Notes: generated from the letters alone by a model not told the origin. 64,000 nucleotides of DNA from Paracoccus sulfuroxidans (GCF_007830335.1 NZ_VLKU01000009.1:124001-188000); one strand, 5' to 3'; shown: positions 49,173 to 58,841, counted from the first letter of the stretch. Numbers and translations: made by a program.

Positions 49173-50675
49173 TCACTCCGGCTTCATCGTCCCCGTGCGG
49201 CGCAGCCGGTCATGCCAGCTCAGCGCCTCCTCGATCACGTGCGGCGTATGGCCCCCACGCTCCAAGGCGCGGTCCAGATAATCCTGCAGCGCCGGCTGCC
49301 AGTCCGGATGCACGCAATTCGCAATGATGACACGCGCCCGTTCGCGCGGGGCTAGCCCCCGCAGATCAGCGAGCCCCTGCTCGGTCACCAGAATGTCGAC
49401 GTCATGCTCATTGTGGTCGACATGGCTCACCATCGGCACCACGGAGGAGATCTTGCCACCCTTCGCGATGGATTTCGTCACGAAGACCGACAGATAGGCA
49501 TTGCGGGCAAAATCGCCCGAGCCGCCGATGCCGTTCATCATCTGCGAGCCCATGATATGGGTCGAGTTCACATTGCCATAGATGTCGAATTCCAGCGCCG
49601 TGTTGATGCAGATCAGCCCCAGACGCCGCACGACCTCCGGATGGTTCGAGATCTCCTGCGGGCGCAGGATCAGCTTCTGCTTGAACTCGGCCAGACGCGG
49701 CAGGACCTCGCGATATTTCGCCGCCGACAGCGTGATCGACGACCCCGAGGCAAAGCTCATCTTGCCCGCATCCATCAGGTCGAAGGTCGAATCCTGCAAC
49801 ACCTCGGAATACATGGTCAGGTCGTGGAAGGGGGAATCGATCAGCCCGTGCAGCACCGCATTGGCAATCGTGCCGATCCCTGCCTGCAGGGGTTGCAGCC
49901 TGTTCGTCAAACGGCCCTGCCGGACCTCATTCTTCAGAAATTCGGTCAGGTGGCTCGCGATGGCGCGGGTCTCATCATCCGGGTCAAGGATGGTCGAGGA
50001 GCTGTCCAGCTTCTCGGTCACCACGATGGCCGCGATCTTTTCGGGTGGGATCGGGATATAGGGCGTGCCGATGCGGCTTTCGGGCGCCATGACCGGGATC
50101 GGCCCGCGCGAGGGCCGGTAGGTCGGAATATAGATGTCATGCAGCCCTTCCAGCCCCTCGGGCTGGCTTGTGTTGATCTCGACGATCACCTTGTCAGCCA
50201 ATATCGCGAAACTGGCCGAGTTCCCGACTGAGGTCGTGGGCACGATGCCGCCGTTTTCGGTGATCGCGACGGCCTCGATGATGGCGATGTCGATAGGCGG
50301 CAGCTGACGGGTGCGCAGTTGCTCGACCGTTTCGGACAGATGCTGGTCGATGAACATGACCTCGCCCGCGTTGATCGCCTTGCGCAGATGCGGGTCGGAC
50401 TGGAAGGGCAGACGGCGCGACAGCACGCCCGCCTCGGCCAGCGTCTTGTCCAGATCATTGCCCAGCGACGCCCCGGTCATCAGCGTCACCTTCAGGGGCT
50501 GGCTGCGGGCCCGCTCGGCCAGCGCCATGGGCACGGCCTTGGCCTCGCCCGCGCGGGTGAAGCCGCTCATCCCAAGGACCATGCCATCTTGGATCAGCTG
50601 GGCGGCCTGATCGGCCGTCACGACGCGCTCGCGCAGCGCCTGATTGCGGATACGGTGCAGATAGTCCTGGGTCAT
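49173..50675 (-). CDS. Acetyl-CoA hydrolase/transferase family protein (succinyl-CoA:acetate CoA-transferase type)
   Basis: A 500-aa family I CoA-transferase. E291 in TMYSEVLQDSTFDL sits at the place of the glutamate that forms the CoA thioester in Acetobacter AarC (E294 in my memory). GIGTIANAVLHGL and VSHVDHNEHDVDILVTEQGLADLRGL are further signatures. It would move CoA between succinate and acetate (or propionate), or act as acetyl-CoA hydrolase. The ATG at 50675 has GAGGAA on the minus strand. The extended frame to 50759 is unlikely. Confidence 0.88.
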   Translation of the reverse strand: MTQDYLHRIRNQALRERVVTADQAAQLIQDGMVLGMSGFTRAGEAKAVPMALAERARSQPLKVTLMTGASLGNDLDKTLAEAGVLSRRLPFQSDPHLRKAINAGEVMFIDQHLSETVEQLRTRQLPPIDIAIIEAVAITENGGIVPTTSVGNSASFAILADKVIVEINTSQPEGLEGLHDIYIPTYRPSRGPIPVMAPESRIGTPYIPIPPEKIAAIVVTEKLDSSSTILDPDDETRAIASHLTEFLKNEVRQGRLTNRLQPLQAGIGTIANAVLHGLIDSPFHDLTMYSEVLQDSTFDLMDAGKMSFASGSSITLSAAKYREVLPRLAEFKQKLILRPQEISNHPEVVRRLGLICINTALEFDIYGNVNSTHIMGSQMMNGIGGSGDFARNAYLSVFVTKSIAKGGKISSVVPMVSHVDHNEHDVDILVTEQGLADLRGLAPRERARVIIANCVHPDWQPALQDYLDRALERGGHTPHVIEEALSWHDRLRRTGTMKPE

Positions 50676-50775
50676 CGCGGTTCCTCGGTCACGATTTACT
50701 GATGACTCATCCCCATAACAGTTTACCGGCCGGTGACAAATCAACGCAGCCATGCCCATGCTGCAACGGCCGAAC

Positions 50776-50801
50776 GCCGCCCCCCGCGATAAGGGGGCGG
50801 C
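50776..50801 (-). terminator. Stem-loop after the doxX gene
   Basis: A perfect 9-bp repeat GCCGCCCCC (50776-50784) with GGGGGCGGC (50793-50801), 21 bases past the doxX stop on the minus strand. There is no T run. Confidence 0.5.
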
Positions 50802-50821
50802 ATTGATCTTCAGGCGGTCGC

Positions 50822-51244
50822 TTAGTCGCGCTTGCCAAGCGCGTAGGCGCCATTCCCCAGCAGCGACAGCGCCACCAGCGTCACGGCCCAGAACACCGGA
50901 TATTCCCAGCCGCCGCCCTCATTGTTGAAGAAGAAGCCATTGCCGCCATGGCCCAGAATGGCCGCGCCCAGCAGTTCGGCCGCCAGCGCCAGCGCGATCC
51001 AGCGCGTCGCAACCCCAAGGATCAGAAGCGCGCCGCCGACCAGCTCGGCTGCGATGGTCAGATAGGCCAGAAATCCCGGCAGTCCGAGGCTTTCGAAATA
51101 GCTGGCGGTGCCCGCAGGCGTGAAAACCATGATCTTCATCAGCGCATGGGCGACGAAAAGTCCGCCGGTCGAGACGCGCAGGATCAGCGCGGCCAGATCG
51201 GCGTTCCGGGTCTCGGTCGAGGTCGTCGGGGTGAACTGTGTCAT
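50822..51244 (-). CDS. DoxX-family membrane protein
   Basis: A 140-aa protein with four hydrophobic spans in the DoxX pattern (LAALILRVSTGGLFVAHALMK, then LAYLTIAAELVGGALLILG, ALALAAELLGAAILG and a C-terminal span). DoxX proteins occur in membrane complexes that handle thiol or quinone redox stress, but the role varies. The ATG at 51244 starts MTQFTP. The longer frame to 51283 is less likely. It diverges from a LysR gene, which makes it a probable target of that regulator. Confidence 0.85.
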   Translation of the reverse strand: MTQFTPTTSTETRNADLAALILRVSTGGLFVAHALMKIMVFTPAGTASYFESLGLPGFLAYLTIAAELVGGALLILGVATRWIALALAAELLGAAILGHGGNGFFFNNEGGGWEYPVFWAVTLVALSLLGNGAYALGKRD

Positions 51245-51352
51245 CGGATTGGGTCCTGAATGCTGAATTCTTGATGTGACCAAGATAGCGCTTTCCGATT
51301 GTCCCGATAACGGCCATATTCATGGAGATATTGTCGCCACTATGGGGATAGA

Positions 51353-52267
51353 ATGGACAGGTTCGAAGGCATCCGCGCCTTTGTCGCCGTGGTCGATGCG
51401 GGCTCGTTCACCGCAGCGGGTGAGCGGCTGGGCATCTCGAACAAGCTGGTCAGCAAATATGTCGCGGCGCTGGAGAACCTGCAGGGGGTGACGCTTTTGA
51501 ACCGCACGACCCGGTCTCTGTCGCTGACGCTGGCGGGCGAGCGTTATCTGCTCGCCGCCCGCCGCGTGCTGGCCGCGGTCGAGGAACTGGACGCCCAGTC
51601 CCATGCCGATGACGGTGTACTGACGGGCCGCTTGCGCGTCACCGCCCCCGTCACCTTCGGCGAGATGTTCATCGACATCCTGACCCGCGATTTTCTGGCG
51701 GCGCATCCGACGCTCGACATCGACCTGCAGCTCAGCGACCGTTACGTCGATCTGGCGGCGCAGGGCTTCGATGTGGCGATCCGCATTGGCGCGCTGGCCG
51801 ATTCCAGCCTGATCGCTCGGCGGATCGGCCGGACCGAGGTCTGGGCGGTCGCCAGCCCTGCCTATCTTGCGCAGCACCCCGCGCCCAACCATCCCGACGC
51901 GCTGCGCGAGCATATCTGCCTGCGCGACAGCAACTCGAGCCAGCCCAATCGCGGCACCTTCGTCATTCAGGGCAAGGCGGTCAGCGTGCCCCTTCCGGGG
52001 CGCATCACCGTCAACAGCGCGCAGGCCGTGCGCAGTCTGGCCTTGGCGGGCGAGGGCGTGGCGCTGAGCCCGCGCTTCGTCGTCGCCCGCGACGTGGCCG
52101 AGGGGCGGCTCATTCGCCTGCTGGCCAATTTCCCGGGCCAGCTTCTGGACATTCAGGCGCTGCACCTGCCGCAGCCCTTCCTGCCGCCGCGCCTGACGGC
52201 CTATCTGGACCATCTGCGCGCGCGGCTGCGCCCGGTCATCGAGGAAGGACTGCCCCCGGGTTCATGA
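51353..52267 (+). CDS. LysR-family transcriptional regulator
   Basis: A 304-aa regulator with an N-terminal winged helix (FEGIRAFVAVVDAGSFTAAGERLGISNKLVSKYVAALE) and a periplasmic-binding-like effector domain (about 90-295). The strict pattern RFEGIRAFVAVVDAGSFTAA with a short C-terminal end is that of the large DhcR/PgrR-like group. The gene diverges from doxX with a 108-base gap, the typical arrangement for LysR control of the neighbour. Its 3' end overlaps the converging FAD oxidase gene by 32 bases. Confidence 0.92.
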   Translation: MDRFEGIRAFVAVVDAGSFTAAGERLGISNKLVSKYVAALENLQGVTLLNRTTRSLSLTLAGERYLLAARRVLAAVEELDAQSHADDGVLTGRLRVTAPVTFGEMFIDILTRDFLAAHPTLDIDLQLSDRYVDLAAQGFDVAIRIGALADSSLIARRIGRTEVWAVASPAYLAQHPAPNHPDALREHICLRDSNSSQPNRGTFVIQGKAVSVPLPGRITVNSAQAVRSLALAGEGVALSPRFVVARDVAEGRLIRLLANFPGQLLDIQALHLPQPFLPPRLTAYLDHLRARLRPVIEEGLPPGS

Positions 52268-53639
52268 TCCCCAAGGGGTCAAGCGCGGTCTTGATCGCCC
52301 GCATCGCCGCCAGCCGCGCCGGATCGCCCCAGCGTTGCAGGTCCTGCACCTTGACCCGCCCGACGCCATGCTCGGCCGAGAATGAGCCGCCGCGTTCGAT
52401 CACCATGCCGTGGATGCGCTCGGCCAGCCGCTGGCCCAGATCGCCGTATTCCGCGCGGGTGCGGCCTTTGGCCGGGAACATGTTGTAGTGCAGATTGCCG
52501 TCGCCCAGATGGCCAAAGCAGTTGATGCGGATGTCTTCTTCCATCGCCCGCGCGACCTGCCCGGCGTCCTGAATGAAGCGCGAGATCTCTGACAGCGGCA
52601 GGCTGATGTCATGGCTGACGATCGAGCCGATGCGCCGGTTCGCCTCGGGCAGATGCTCGCGCAGGGTCCAGAACTCGGCCGCCTGCGTGCCCGACTGGGC
52701 AATCACGCCATCGCAGACCAGCCCCTGCTCCATCGCCTCTTCCAGCAGGCCCTCAAGAGCGCCATCGGCCGGGGTGCCCAGCGGCAGACCGACCTCGATC
52801 AACACCGACCAGCCAGCGCCCGGAAGCGGCTGGCGGATCTCGGGCAGGACCTCGCTGAGGAAAGCAAGCCCCTGCCCCGCGATCAGCTCGAACGCGGTGA
52901 CACAACCGGCCATGCGCGCCTCGGCCAGCGCCAGCAGCGACAGTGCCGCGCCGGGGTCGGGCACCTCCAGCATGGCCGTGCCCACCTCGGGCGGCGGCAG
53001 GACGATGCGCAGGCTGGCGGCGGTGATGACGCCCAGCGTGCCCTCGGCCCCGATCAGCAGATCGCGCAGGTCATAGCCAGTGTTGTCCTTGCGCAGCCGC
53101 TTCAGGTCATGGACGATGCTGCCATCGGGCAGGACGGCCTCGACCCCCAGACACAGGGCCCGGGCCGAGCCATAGCGCAGCGCCGTCACGCCCCCCGCAT
53201 TGGTCGACAGGCAGCCGCCGATGGCCGCGCTGCCCTGACTGGCCAGTGACAACGGGAAGAGCCGCCCCTGACCCGCCGCCGCGTCCCGCACGGCCTGCAG
53301 GGTCATGCCCGCCTCGGCCACCAGCACGTTTTCCTGCGCCCAGATGCCGCGCAGGGCCGTCATCCGCTCCAGCGACAGGACCAGAGGCGCGGGGCCGTCC
53401 CACATGATCTGCCCACCGACCAGCCCTGTGCCGCCGCCGCGCGTCACGATGCCGACGCGGGCCTGCGCACAGGCGCGCACGATCAGCGAGACCTCTTCGG
53501 TGGTGCGGGGGGCGGCAACCAGCCCGGCCTGACCGGGTTCGCGCCCGCGCGCATCCTCAAGATAGGCGGGCGTGACGGGACGCAGGACATGTTCGGGCAA
53601 AAGGGCCGCCAGCCTGTCATCCGCGGGGTTCAAGCTCAT
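52236..53639 (-). CDS. FAD-linked oxidase, GlcD/D-2-hydroxyacid dehydrogenase type
   Basis: A 467-aa flavoprotein of the FAD_binding_4 plus FAD-oxidase C family (vanillyl alcohol oxidase fold). The FAD motif is VTRGGGTGLVGGQIMWDGP, and GGCLSTNAGGVTALRYGSARALCLGVEAVLPDG is conserved in GlcD, D-lactate and D-2-hydroxyglutarate dehydrogenases. HLGDGNLHYNMF near the end is a metal or substrate site. Which 2-hydroxy acid is used is not visible. The ATG at 53639 follows AGGAAGGGA. It is the last gene of the cta-thrC operon. Confidence 0.88.
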   Translation of the reverse strand: MSLNPADDRLAALLPEHVLRPVTPAYLEDARGREPGQAGLVAAPRTTEEVSLIVRACAQARVGIVTRGGGTGLVGGQIMWDGPAPLVLSLERMTALRGIWAQENVLVAEAGMTLQAVRDAAAGQGRLFPLSLASQGSAAIGGCLSTNAGGVTALRYGSARALCLGVEAVLPDGSIVHDLKRLRKDNTGYDLRDLLIGAEGTLGVITAASLRIVLPPPEVGTAMLEVPDPGAALSLLALAEARMAGCVTAFELIAGQGLAFLSEVLPEIRQPLPGAGWSVLIEVGLPLGTPADGALEGLLEEAMEQGLVCDGVIAQSGTQAAEFWTLREHLPEANRRIGSIVSHDISLPLSEISRFIQDAGQVARAMEEDIRINCFGHLGDGNLHYNMFPAKGRTRAEYGDLGQRLAERIHGMVIERGGSFSAEHGVGRVKVQDLQRWGDPARLAAMRAIKTALDPLGIMNPGAVLPR

Positions 53640-53653
53640 CGGATCTTCCCTTC

Positions 53654-54235
53654 CTAGCGGGATTCCGTGCGTCCCCGCCTGTCATTGCGCAGGTTCGAAT
53701 AAAGCACATGGTTGCGCCAGCGCCCATTGATCTGCAGGTAGCTTTGCGCCACGCCCTCGTATTTGAAGCCCGACCGCTCCAGCACGCCGCGCGAGGCGAG
53801 GTTTTCGGGCAGGCAGGCGGCCTCGATCCGGCTGAGATCAAGGCCCGCGAAAGCGTGATGCACCAGCGCACCGATGGCTTCGCGCATATAGCCCTGACGG
53901 GCGAAGGGCACGCCGATCCAATAGCCGATGGTCCCCGATTGCGCGGGCCCCCGGCGGATGTTGTCAAGCGTGATCGCGCCCAAAAGGACGCCATCGTTGC
54001 GCACGATGAACAGGGGCAGCGCGGTGCCGTTCCGGCTGGCGCGCTGCGCCCAATAGACGCGGTTCGTGAAGCTTTTGCGCGACAGGTGATCGCTGGCCCA
54101 GACCGGCTCCCATGGGGTCAGGAAGGCGCGGCTTTCGACCCGCAGCGCCACCCAGGCGTTGAAATCGGCATGCGTCGGCAGCCGCAGAACCATCCGCTCG
54201 GTATCCAGACGCAGCGGACGGCGGCGCACGAACAT
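53654..54235 (-). CDS. GNAT acetyltransferase, RimJ/RimL type
   Basis: A 193-aa protein of the RimJ/RimL group that acetylates protein N termini or small amines. It starts LRLDTERMVLRLPTHADFNAWV and carries GTIGYWIGVPFARQGYMREAIGALVHHAF (the acetyl-CoA pyrophosphate loop is the GxGxxG-like segment) and IEAACLPENLASRGVLERSGFKYEG. The start ATG shares one base with the stop of the M16 peptidase gene, so they are coupled. The target is unknown. Confidence 0.88.
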   Translation of the reverse strand: MFVRRRPLRLDTERMVLRLPTHADFNAWVALRVESRAFLTPWEPVWASDHLSRKSFTNRVYWAQRASRNGTALPLFIVRNDGVLLGAITLDNIRRGPAQSGTIGYWIGVPFARQGYMREAIGALVHHAFAGLDLSRIEAACLPENLASRGVLERSGFKYEGVAQSYLQINGRWRNHVLYSNLRNDRRGRTESR

Positions 54236-55500
54236 CAGGCGGCAAGCCTTTCGGCCAGCTGCTGACGCGTGGGCGCGGATTTCACCGGACCGTAAAGCGC
54301 CAGCGCCGGGCGCGCCTGCGACAGAAGCCGCTCGGCATGGGCGCGCACATCCGCGACGGTCACGGCGTCGATGCGCTTGGCGACCTCGGTCGGGTCGGGC
54401 ACCCTGCCCCAGATCGCCAGTGACCGCGCCATGCGTTCGGCCTGACCGGTGGGGCTTTCCAGCCCCATCAGCATCCCGGCCTTCATCTGGGCGCGGGCGC
54501 GGGCCACCTCGGCCTCGGACATGTCATCGACGCTGCGGCGCAGCTCATCAATGGTCAGATGTGCGAGATCCGCGATCTGTTCGCCCGAGGTCCCGGCATA
54601 AATCGTCATCATCCCGGTGTCGTCATGGAAACCGGATTGCGCGAAGATCGAATAGCACAGGCCCCGCTCTTCCCGGATCTTCTGGAAGAGGCGCGAGGAC
54701 ATGCCGCCGCCAAGCGCCGCCGTCCAGATCTGCGCGGCATAGAAATCGGGCGCCAGATAGCCCGGCCCTTCGAAGGCCAGCGCGAAATGAGCCTGCTCCA
54801 GCTTCTTGACCTTGCGCGTCTCGGCGCCCTGCCAGCGGGCGGGTTCGCGCGCGACATTGGGGCGGGCGGTCAGATGCGCGAAGACCTGCTCGACCTGACG
54901 CAGGATGCGGTCATGGTCGACCGCGCCCGCGGCCGCGACGATCATCCGCTCGGGGCCGTAATGCTCTTCGGTGAAACGCGATAGGTCGCCGCGCCCGAAG
55001 CTGCTGATCCGTTCGGCCGGGCCAAGGATGGTGCGGCCCATGGGTTGGTCAGGGTATGCGGCCTCTTGCAGCCAGTCGAAGATCACGTCGTCGGGCGTGT
55101 CCAGCGACTGCCCGATTTCCTGCAGGATCACGCCGCGCTCGACCTCGATCTCGCGCTGCTCGAAGCTGGGGTTCAGCACGATGTCGGAGATCACGTCCAG
55201 CGCCAGCGACACATCGCCCGCCAGCACCCGCGCGTAATATGAGGTCACATCGCGCGAGGTATAGGCGTTGATATAGCCGCCCACATTCTCGATCGCTTCG
55301 ACGATTTCCAGCGCGGTCCGGCGCGCGGTGCCCTTGAAGGCCATATGCTCGAGGAAATGGGCGATGCCGTTCTGTTCGACCTTTTCGTCGCGGCAGCCGG
55401 CGTTCACCCAGATGCCGATGGCGGCGGTGTGCAGCCCCGGCATGTTGCGGGTCACAACGCGAAGGCCGTTCGACAGGGTATCAATGCGCGTTTCGGTCAC
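54235..55500 (-). CDS. M16-family zinc peptidase (processing-peptidase type)
   Basis: A 421-aa M16 metallopeptidase with the inverted zinc motif HFLEH (H48, E51, H52) and the downstream glutamate region. This is the size of single-domain bacterial relatives of mitochondrial processing peptidase. NAGCRDEKVEQNGIAHFLEHMAFKGT and GGGMSSRLFQKIREERGLCYSI are family segments. It has no signal peptide, so it is cytoplasmic. It lies directly behind thrC, overlapping it by 4 bases, as is common in this group of bacteria. Confidence 0.93.
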   Translation of the reverse strand: MTETRIDTLSNGLRVVTRNMPGLHTAAIGIWVNAGCRDEKVEQNGIAHFLEHMAFKGTARRTALEIVEAIENVGGYINAYTSRDVTSYYARVLAGDVSLALDVISDIVLNPSFEQREIEVERGVILQEIGQSLDTPDDVIFDWLQEAAYPDQPMGRTILGPAERISSFGRGDLSRFTEEHYGPERMIVAAAGAVDHDRILRQVEQVFAHLTARPNVAREPARWQGAETRKVKKLEQAHFALAFEGPGYLAPDFYAAQIWTAALGGGMSSRLFQKIREERGLCYSIFAQSGFHDDTGMMTIYAGTSGEQIADLAHLTIDELRRSVDDMSEAEVARARAQMKAGMLMGLESPTGQAERMARSLAIWGRVPDPTEVAKRIDAVTVADVRAHAERLLSQARPALALYGPVKSAPTRQQLAERLAA

Positions 55501-56885
55501 GAGGTCCTCCGTTCAAGGACCAGCGATTTAATCGCTTCGGCGTCATTTGCAACCTGGGTGATCCGCTCATCCCGGTCAAAGAGGTCGGCCATATGCGGCG
55601 GCAGCGCGGGGCGGATGCCGACCGCAGCCTCGACCGCATCGGGAAATTTCGCCGGATGCGCGGTCGAGAGCGAGACCATCGGCACGCCCGGACGCAGGTT
55701 TTCACGCGCGATCCGGACAGCGACGGCGGTATGCGGGCAGATCACCTCGCCCGTTTCCTCAAGAATGGTGCGGATCATCTGGGTCGTTTCAGCCTCGGAG
55801 ACGCGGCCCGAGACAAAGCTGTCGCGCAGTTGTTCCAGCGCGCCCTGGCTGATGGTGAAGCCACCCGCCTTCAGCTCGTCCATCAGCTGGCGGACGGCGG
55901 CACCGTCGCGGCCATAGGCCAGGAACAGCGCGCGCTCGAAGTTTGAGCTGACCTGAATGTCCATCGAGGGGCTGATCGAGGGCTCGACCGTGCCGACCCG
56001 GTATTCGCCGGTCGTCAGCGCCCGGTGCAGGATGTCATTCTGGTTCGTCGCGATCACCAGACGGCCAATCGGCAGGCCCATCTCACGCGCGATGAAGCCC
56101 GCGAAGATATCGCCGAAGTTGCCGGTCGGGACGGTGAAATCGACCTGACGATGCGGCGCGCCCAGGCTGACGGCGGCCGAGAAGTAATAGACGACCTGCG
56201 CCAGCACCCGCGCCCAGTTGATCGAGTTTACGCCCGCGAGCCCCACCCCGTCGCGGAAGGCATGGTCGTTGAACAGATCCTTCAGCCGCGCCTGACAATC
56301 ATCGAAATGCCCGTCCAGCGCCAGCGCATGGACATTGGCATCGGCAGGCGTCGACATCTGGCGGCGCTGCACTTCGCTGACGCGGCCATGCGGGTAAAGG
56401 ATATAGACATCGACATTCGAGAGGCCCCGGAAGGCCTCGATCGCGGCCGAGCCGGTATCGCCCGAGGTCGCACCCACGATCGTGACCCGCTGACCCGAGC
56501 GCGCCAGCGCGATCTGAAACAGCTGTCCGATCAGCTGCATGGCGAAATCCTTGAAGGCCAGCGTCGGGCCGCGGAACAGCTCCAGCAGGTGATGCCCGGG
56601 CGCAAGCTGCACCAGTGGCGCGCGGGCCACATGGTCGAAGCTGCCATAGGCGCGGGCAATCGCGCCGGTCAGTTCCTCTTCCGAGAAACAGTCGCCGATG
56701 AAGGGGCGGATGACGCGCAGCGCGACCTCTTCATAGGGCAGGCCTTCCAGCGCGGCGATCTCGTCAAAGCTCATCGTGGGGATGGTCTCGGGGACGTAAA
56801 GGCCGCCGTCGCGGGCAAGGCCGGTCAGCATCGCCTGTTCAAAGTTCAGCGCGGGCGCCTGTCCGCGGGTCGAAACATATTGCAT
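55497..56885 (-). CDS. thrC: Threonine synthase
   Basis: Forms threonine from O-phosphohomoserine. The 462-aa PLP protein has the Schiff-base lysine K112 (RGPTLAFKDFAMQL) and the phosphate-binding glycine stretch VGATSGDTGSAAIEAF. It starts MQYVSTRGQAPALNFEQAMLTGLARDGGLYVPE, typical of class I threonine synthase. The ATG at 56885 has AGGGGACAAG in front. A longer frame to 56969 is not supported. It sits between surf1 and the M16 peptidase gene. Confidence 0.95.
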   Translation of the reverse strand: MQYVSTRGQAPALNFEQAMLTGLARDGGLYVPETIPTMSFDEIAALEGLPYEEVALRVIRPFIGDCFSEEELTGAIARAYGSFDHVARAPLVQLAPGHHLLELFRGPTLAFKDFAMQLIGQLFQIALARSGQRVTIVGATSGDTGSAAIEAFRGLSNVDVYILYPHGRVSEVQRRQMSTPADANVHALALDGHFDDCQARLKDLFNDHAFRDGVGLAGVNSINWARVLAQVVYYFSAAVSLGAPHRQVDFTVPTGNFGDIFAGFIAREMGLPIGRLVIATNQNDILHRALTTGEYRVGTVEPSISPSMDIQVSSNFERALFLAYGRDGAAVRQLMDELKAGGFTISQGALEQLRDSFVSGRVSEAETTQMIRTILEETGEVICPHTAVAVRIARENLRPGVPMVSLSTAHPAKFPDAVEAAVGIRPALPPHMADLFDRDERITQVANDAEAIKSLVLERRTS

Positions 56886-56893
56886 CTTGTCCC

Positions 56894-57565
56894 CTAAAAT
56901 CGACGCTGCCTGATACGCCACAGCAGCGCAACTGTCATCCCCGCCCAGACCGCCGCGATCATGAACCACTGCATCGCATAGCTGAGGTGGTTGTTCGGGA
57001 TCCCCTCGATGGCGACGGGTATGGGCATCACGCCCTGATTATCACCTTGCACTTCAGCCGCAACCACGAGAATGGGCTGAGCCCCCAGCTGCGCCGCCAT
57101 CGCGGGCACGTCGCGGGCGAACCAGATATTCTCGGTCAGGTTCGGATCGGGCGTGGCGCTGCCTTTTTCCTGCGGCCAGTGCAGGTTGCCGACGACCGTC
57201 AGGTGCACCGGCGGGCGGGCGACGCGCTTGTGATCCTGATCGACGAAACCGCGATCCAGCAGGATCCGGCGCCCGTCATCGGTGTCAAAGCCCGAGACGA
57301 TCTGATAGCCCCCGCCCGCCTCGCGCGTGCCGGACAGAACATGGATCTCTTCCCCGGTGGTCTGACCCGAGACCATGACGGGCATGTATTTCATCGACGG
57401 ATCGGGATTGGCCGGAAGCGGCACGGGCGCGCCGCTGATCTTCTGCGCGATCTCGTCCAGCAGCCCCTCTTTCCATTCCAGCCGCTGAAGCTGCCAGACC
57501 CCCAGCCAGATCAGGATGGCGCAGCCCAGCACGCCAAGGATCAACGGGAAAAGATAGCGACGCAT
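56894..57565 (-). CDS. SURF1-family cytochrome oxidase assembly protein
   Basis: Membrane protein needed for haem a insertion into subunit I of cytochrome aa3. The 223-aa protein has one span at each end (ILGVLGCAILIWLGVWQLQRLEWK at the N terminus, MIAAVWAGMTVALLWRIRQRR at the C terminus) and a periplasmic loop with the SURF1 motifs RILLDRGFVDQD and PNNHLSYAMQWF. It lies downstream of ctaE in the same operon, and its start overlaps the GFA gene's stop by one base. Confidence 0.93.
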   Translation of the reverse strand: MRRYLFPLILGVLGCAILIWLGVWQLQRLEWKEGLLDEIAQKISGAPVPLPANPDPSMKYMPVMVSGQTTGEEIHVLSGTREAGGGYQIVSGFDTDDGRRILLDRGFVDQDHKRVARPPVHLTVVGNLHWPQEKGSATPDPNLTENIWFARDVPAMAAQLGAQPILVVAAEVQGDNQGVMPIPVAIEGIPNNHLSYAMQWFMIAAVWAGMTVALLWRIRQRRF

Positions 57566-57969
57566 CAGACAGGCTCTCCGGGGAAGGTGGAAACATCAGG
57601 GGGAAGGACCACGCCGGGCAGCTTGCTGGCGGTCCAGATATGGGCGGCCTCGGTCAGGTCGACGCCGCCGTCAATGCTGCCGCCTTTCAGCGACAGCGTA
57701 TCCCCGGGCGGGTCCTCGACATGCCACAGGCGGCTGCCGCAGGTCGGGCAGAAGGCACAGTCCAGCTTCTTGCCGCTGAGCGTCGGGCGCGACCAGATCC
57801 GCAGCTCTCCCTGCAGCAGGGTGACCGCCGTGACGGGCACGATGACCGAGATGCCGAAGGCCGAGGAGGACTGGTGACGACATTCGCTGCAATGGCAGCA
57901 ATAGATCGCCACGGGGTCCGCATCGACATGGTACCGCACCGCTCCGCATTGGCATCCGCCTGTCAGCAT
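57565..57969 (-). CDS. GFA/Mss4-fold zinc protein
   Basis: A 134-aa protein of the GFA family (named for glutathione-dependent formaldehyde-activating enzyme, though activity differs between members). The zinc cysteines are in GGCQCGAVRY, CCHCSECR and CAFCPTCGSRLW. The fold is a small beta-barrel. It lies between ctaE and surf1 in the cta operon. That position is unusual to me and suggests a later insertion. The gene starts at 57969 (MLTGGCQCG). Confidence 0.88.
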   Translation of the reverse strand: MLTGGCQCGAVRYHVDADPVAIYCCHCSECRHQSSSAFGISVIVPVTAVTLLQGELRIWSRPTLSGKKLDCAFCPTCGSRLWHVEDPPGDTLSLKGGSIDGGVDLTEAAHIWTASKLPGVVLPPDVSTFPGEPV

Positions 57970-58040
57970 GATTGTCCCTCCGGAAATGGAAATGGCGCGG
58001 GACCTGCATCCCGCGCCACATCAATCTTTCTAGGCCGGGA

Positions 58041-58841
58041 TCAGCGACCCCAGATATAGACCACGACGTAGAGGAACAGCCAGACCACGTCGACGAAGTG
58101 CCAGTACCAGGCGGCGGCCTCGAAGCCGAGGTGCTGTTCCTGGGTCATCTGGCCGCGCATGAAGCGGATCAGGCAGACGAACAGGAAGATCGTCCCGATG
58201 ATGACGTGGAAGCCGTGGAAGCCCGTCGCCATGTAGAAGGCACCCGCGTAAACGGTGTCCGACAGACCGAAGGCAGCGTGGCTGTATTCATAGGCCTGCA
58301 GCGCGGTGAAGGCGAGGCCCAGGACCACTGCAACGATCAGGCCGTTGATGGTGGTCTTGCGGTCGCCGTCATGCACGAAGGCATGGTGAGCCCAGGTCAC
58401 GGCAACACCCGACAGCAGCAGGATCAGGGTGTTGATCAGGGGCAGGTGGAAGGGGTCGAAGGTGACGATGCCTTCCGGCGGCCAGACGCCGTCCTTGATC
58501 GGGCTGTCCGGCCCCATCGGGTACATGGCGTTCTTGATGAAGGCCCAGAACCAGGCCACGAAGAACATCACTTCCGAGATGATGAACAGGATGATCCCGT
58601 ATTGGAGACCAATGCGGACGACCGGGGTGTGGTCGCCGTCCTCGCCCTCGCGGACGACATCGGACCACCATGCGAACATGGTGTAAAGCACGCCGGCCAG
58701 ACCCGCCAGGAACAGCCAGGGACCGCCGGCTTTCATCCACATCACGGCGCCGCTCAGCATGAAGAAGGCGCTCACCGCACCGATGAGCGGCCAGATGGAC
58801 GGATGAAGGATATGGTAGTCGTGGTTCTTTGCGTGGGCCAT
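58041..58841 (-). CDS. ctaE: Cytochrome c oxidase (aa3) subunit III
   Basis: Core subunit of the terminal oxidase that stabilises proton pumping. The 266-aa protein has seven spans and the subunit III features [69 protein letters not shown] and [15 protein letters not shown]. Compared with Paracoccus denitrificans CtaE as I recall it (274 aa), about eight residues are missing after the first span (MKAGGPWLF). It is upstream of GFA-surf1 in the operon. Confidence 0.96.
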   Translation of the reverse strand: MAHAKNHDYHILHPSIWPLIGAVSAFFMLSGAVMWMKAGGPWLFLAGLAGVLYTMFAWWSDVVREGEDGDHTPVVRIGLQYGIILFIISEVMFFVAWFWAFIKNAMYPMGPDSPIKDGVWPPEGIVTFDPFHLPLINTLILLLSGVAVTWAHHAFVHDGDRKTTINGLIVAVVLGLAFTALQAYEYSHAAFGLSDTVYAGAFYMATGFHGFHVIIGTIFLFVCLIRFMRGQMTQEQHLGFEAAAWYWHFVDVVWLFLYVVVYIWGR

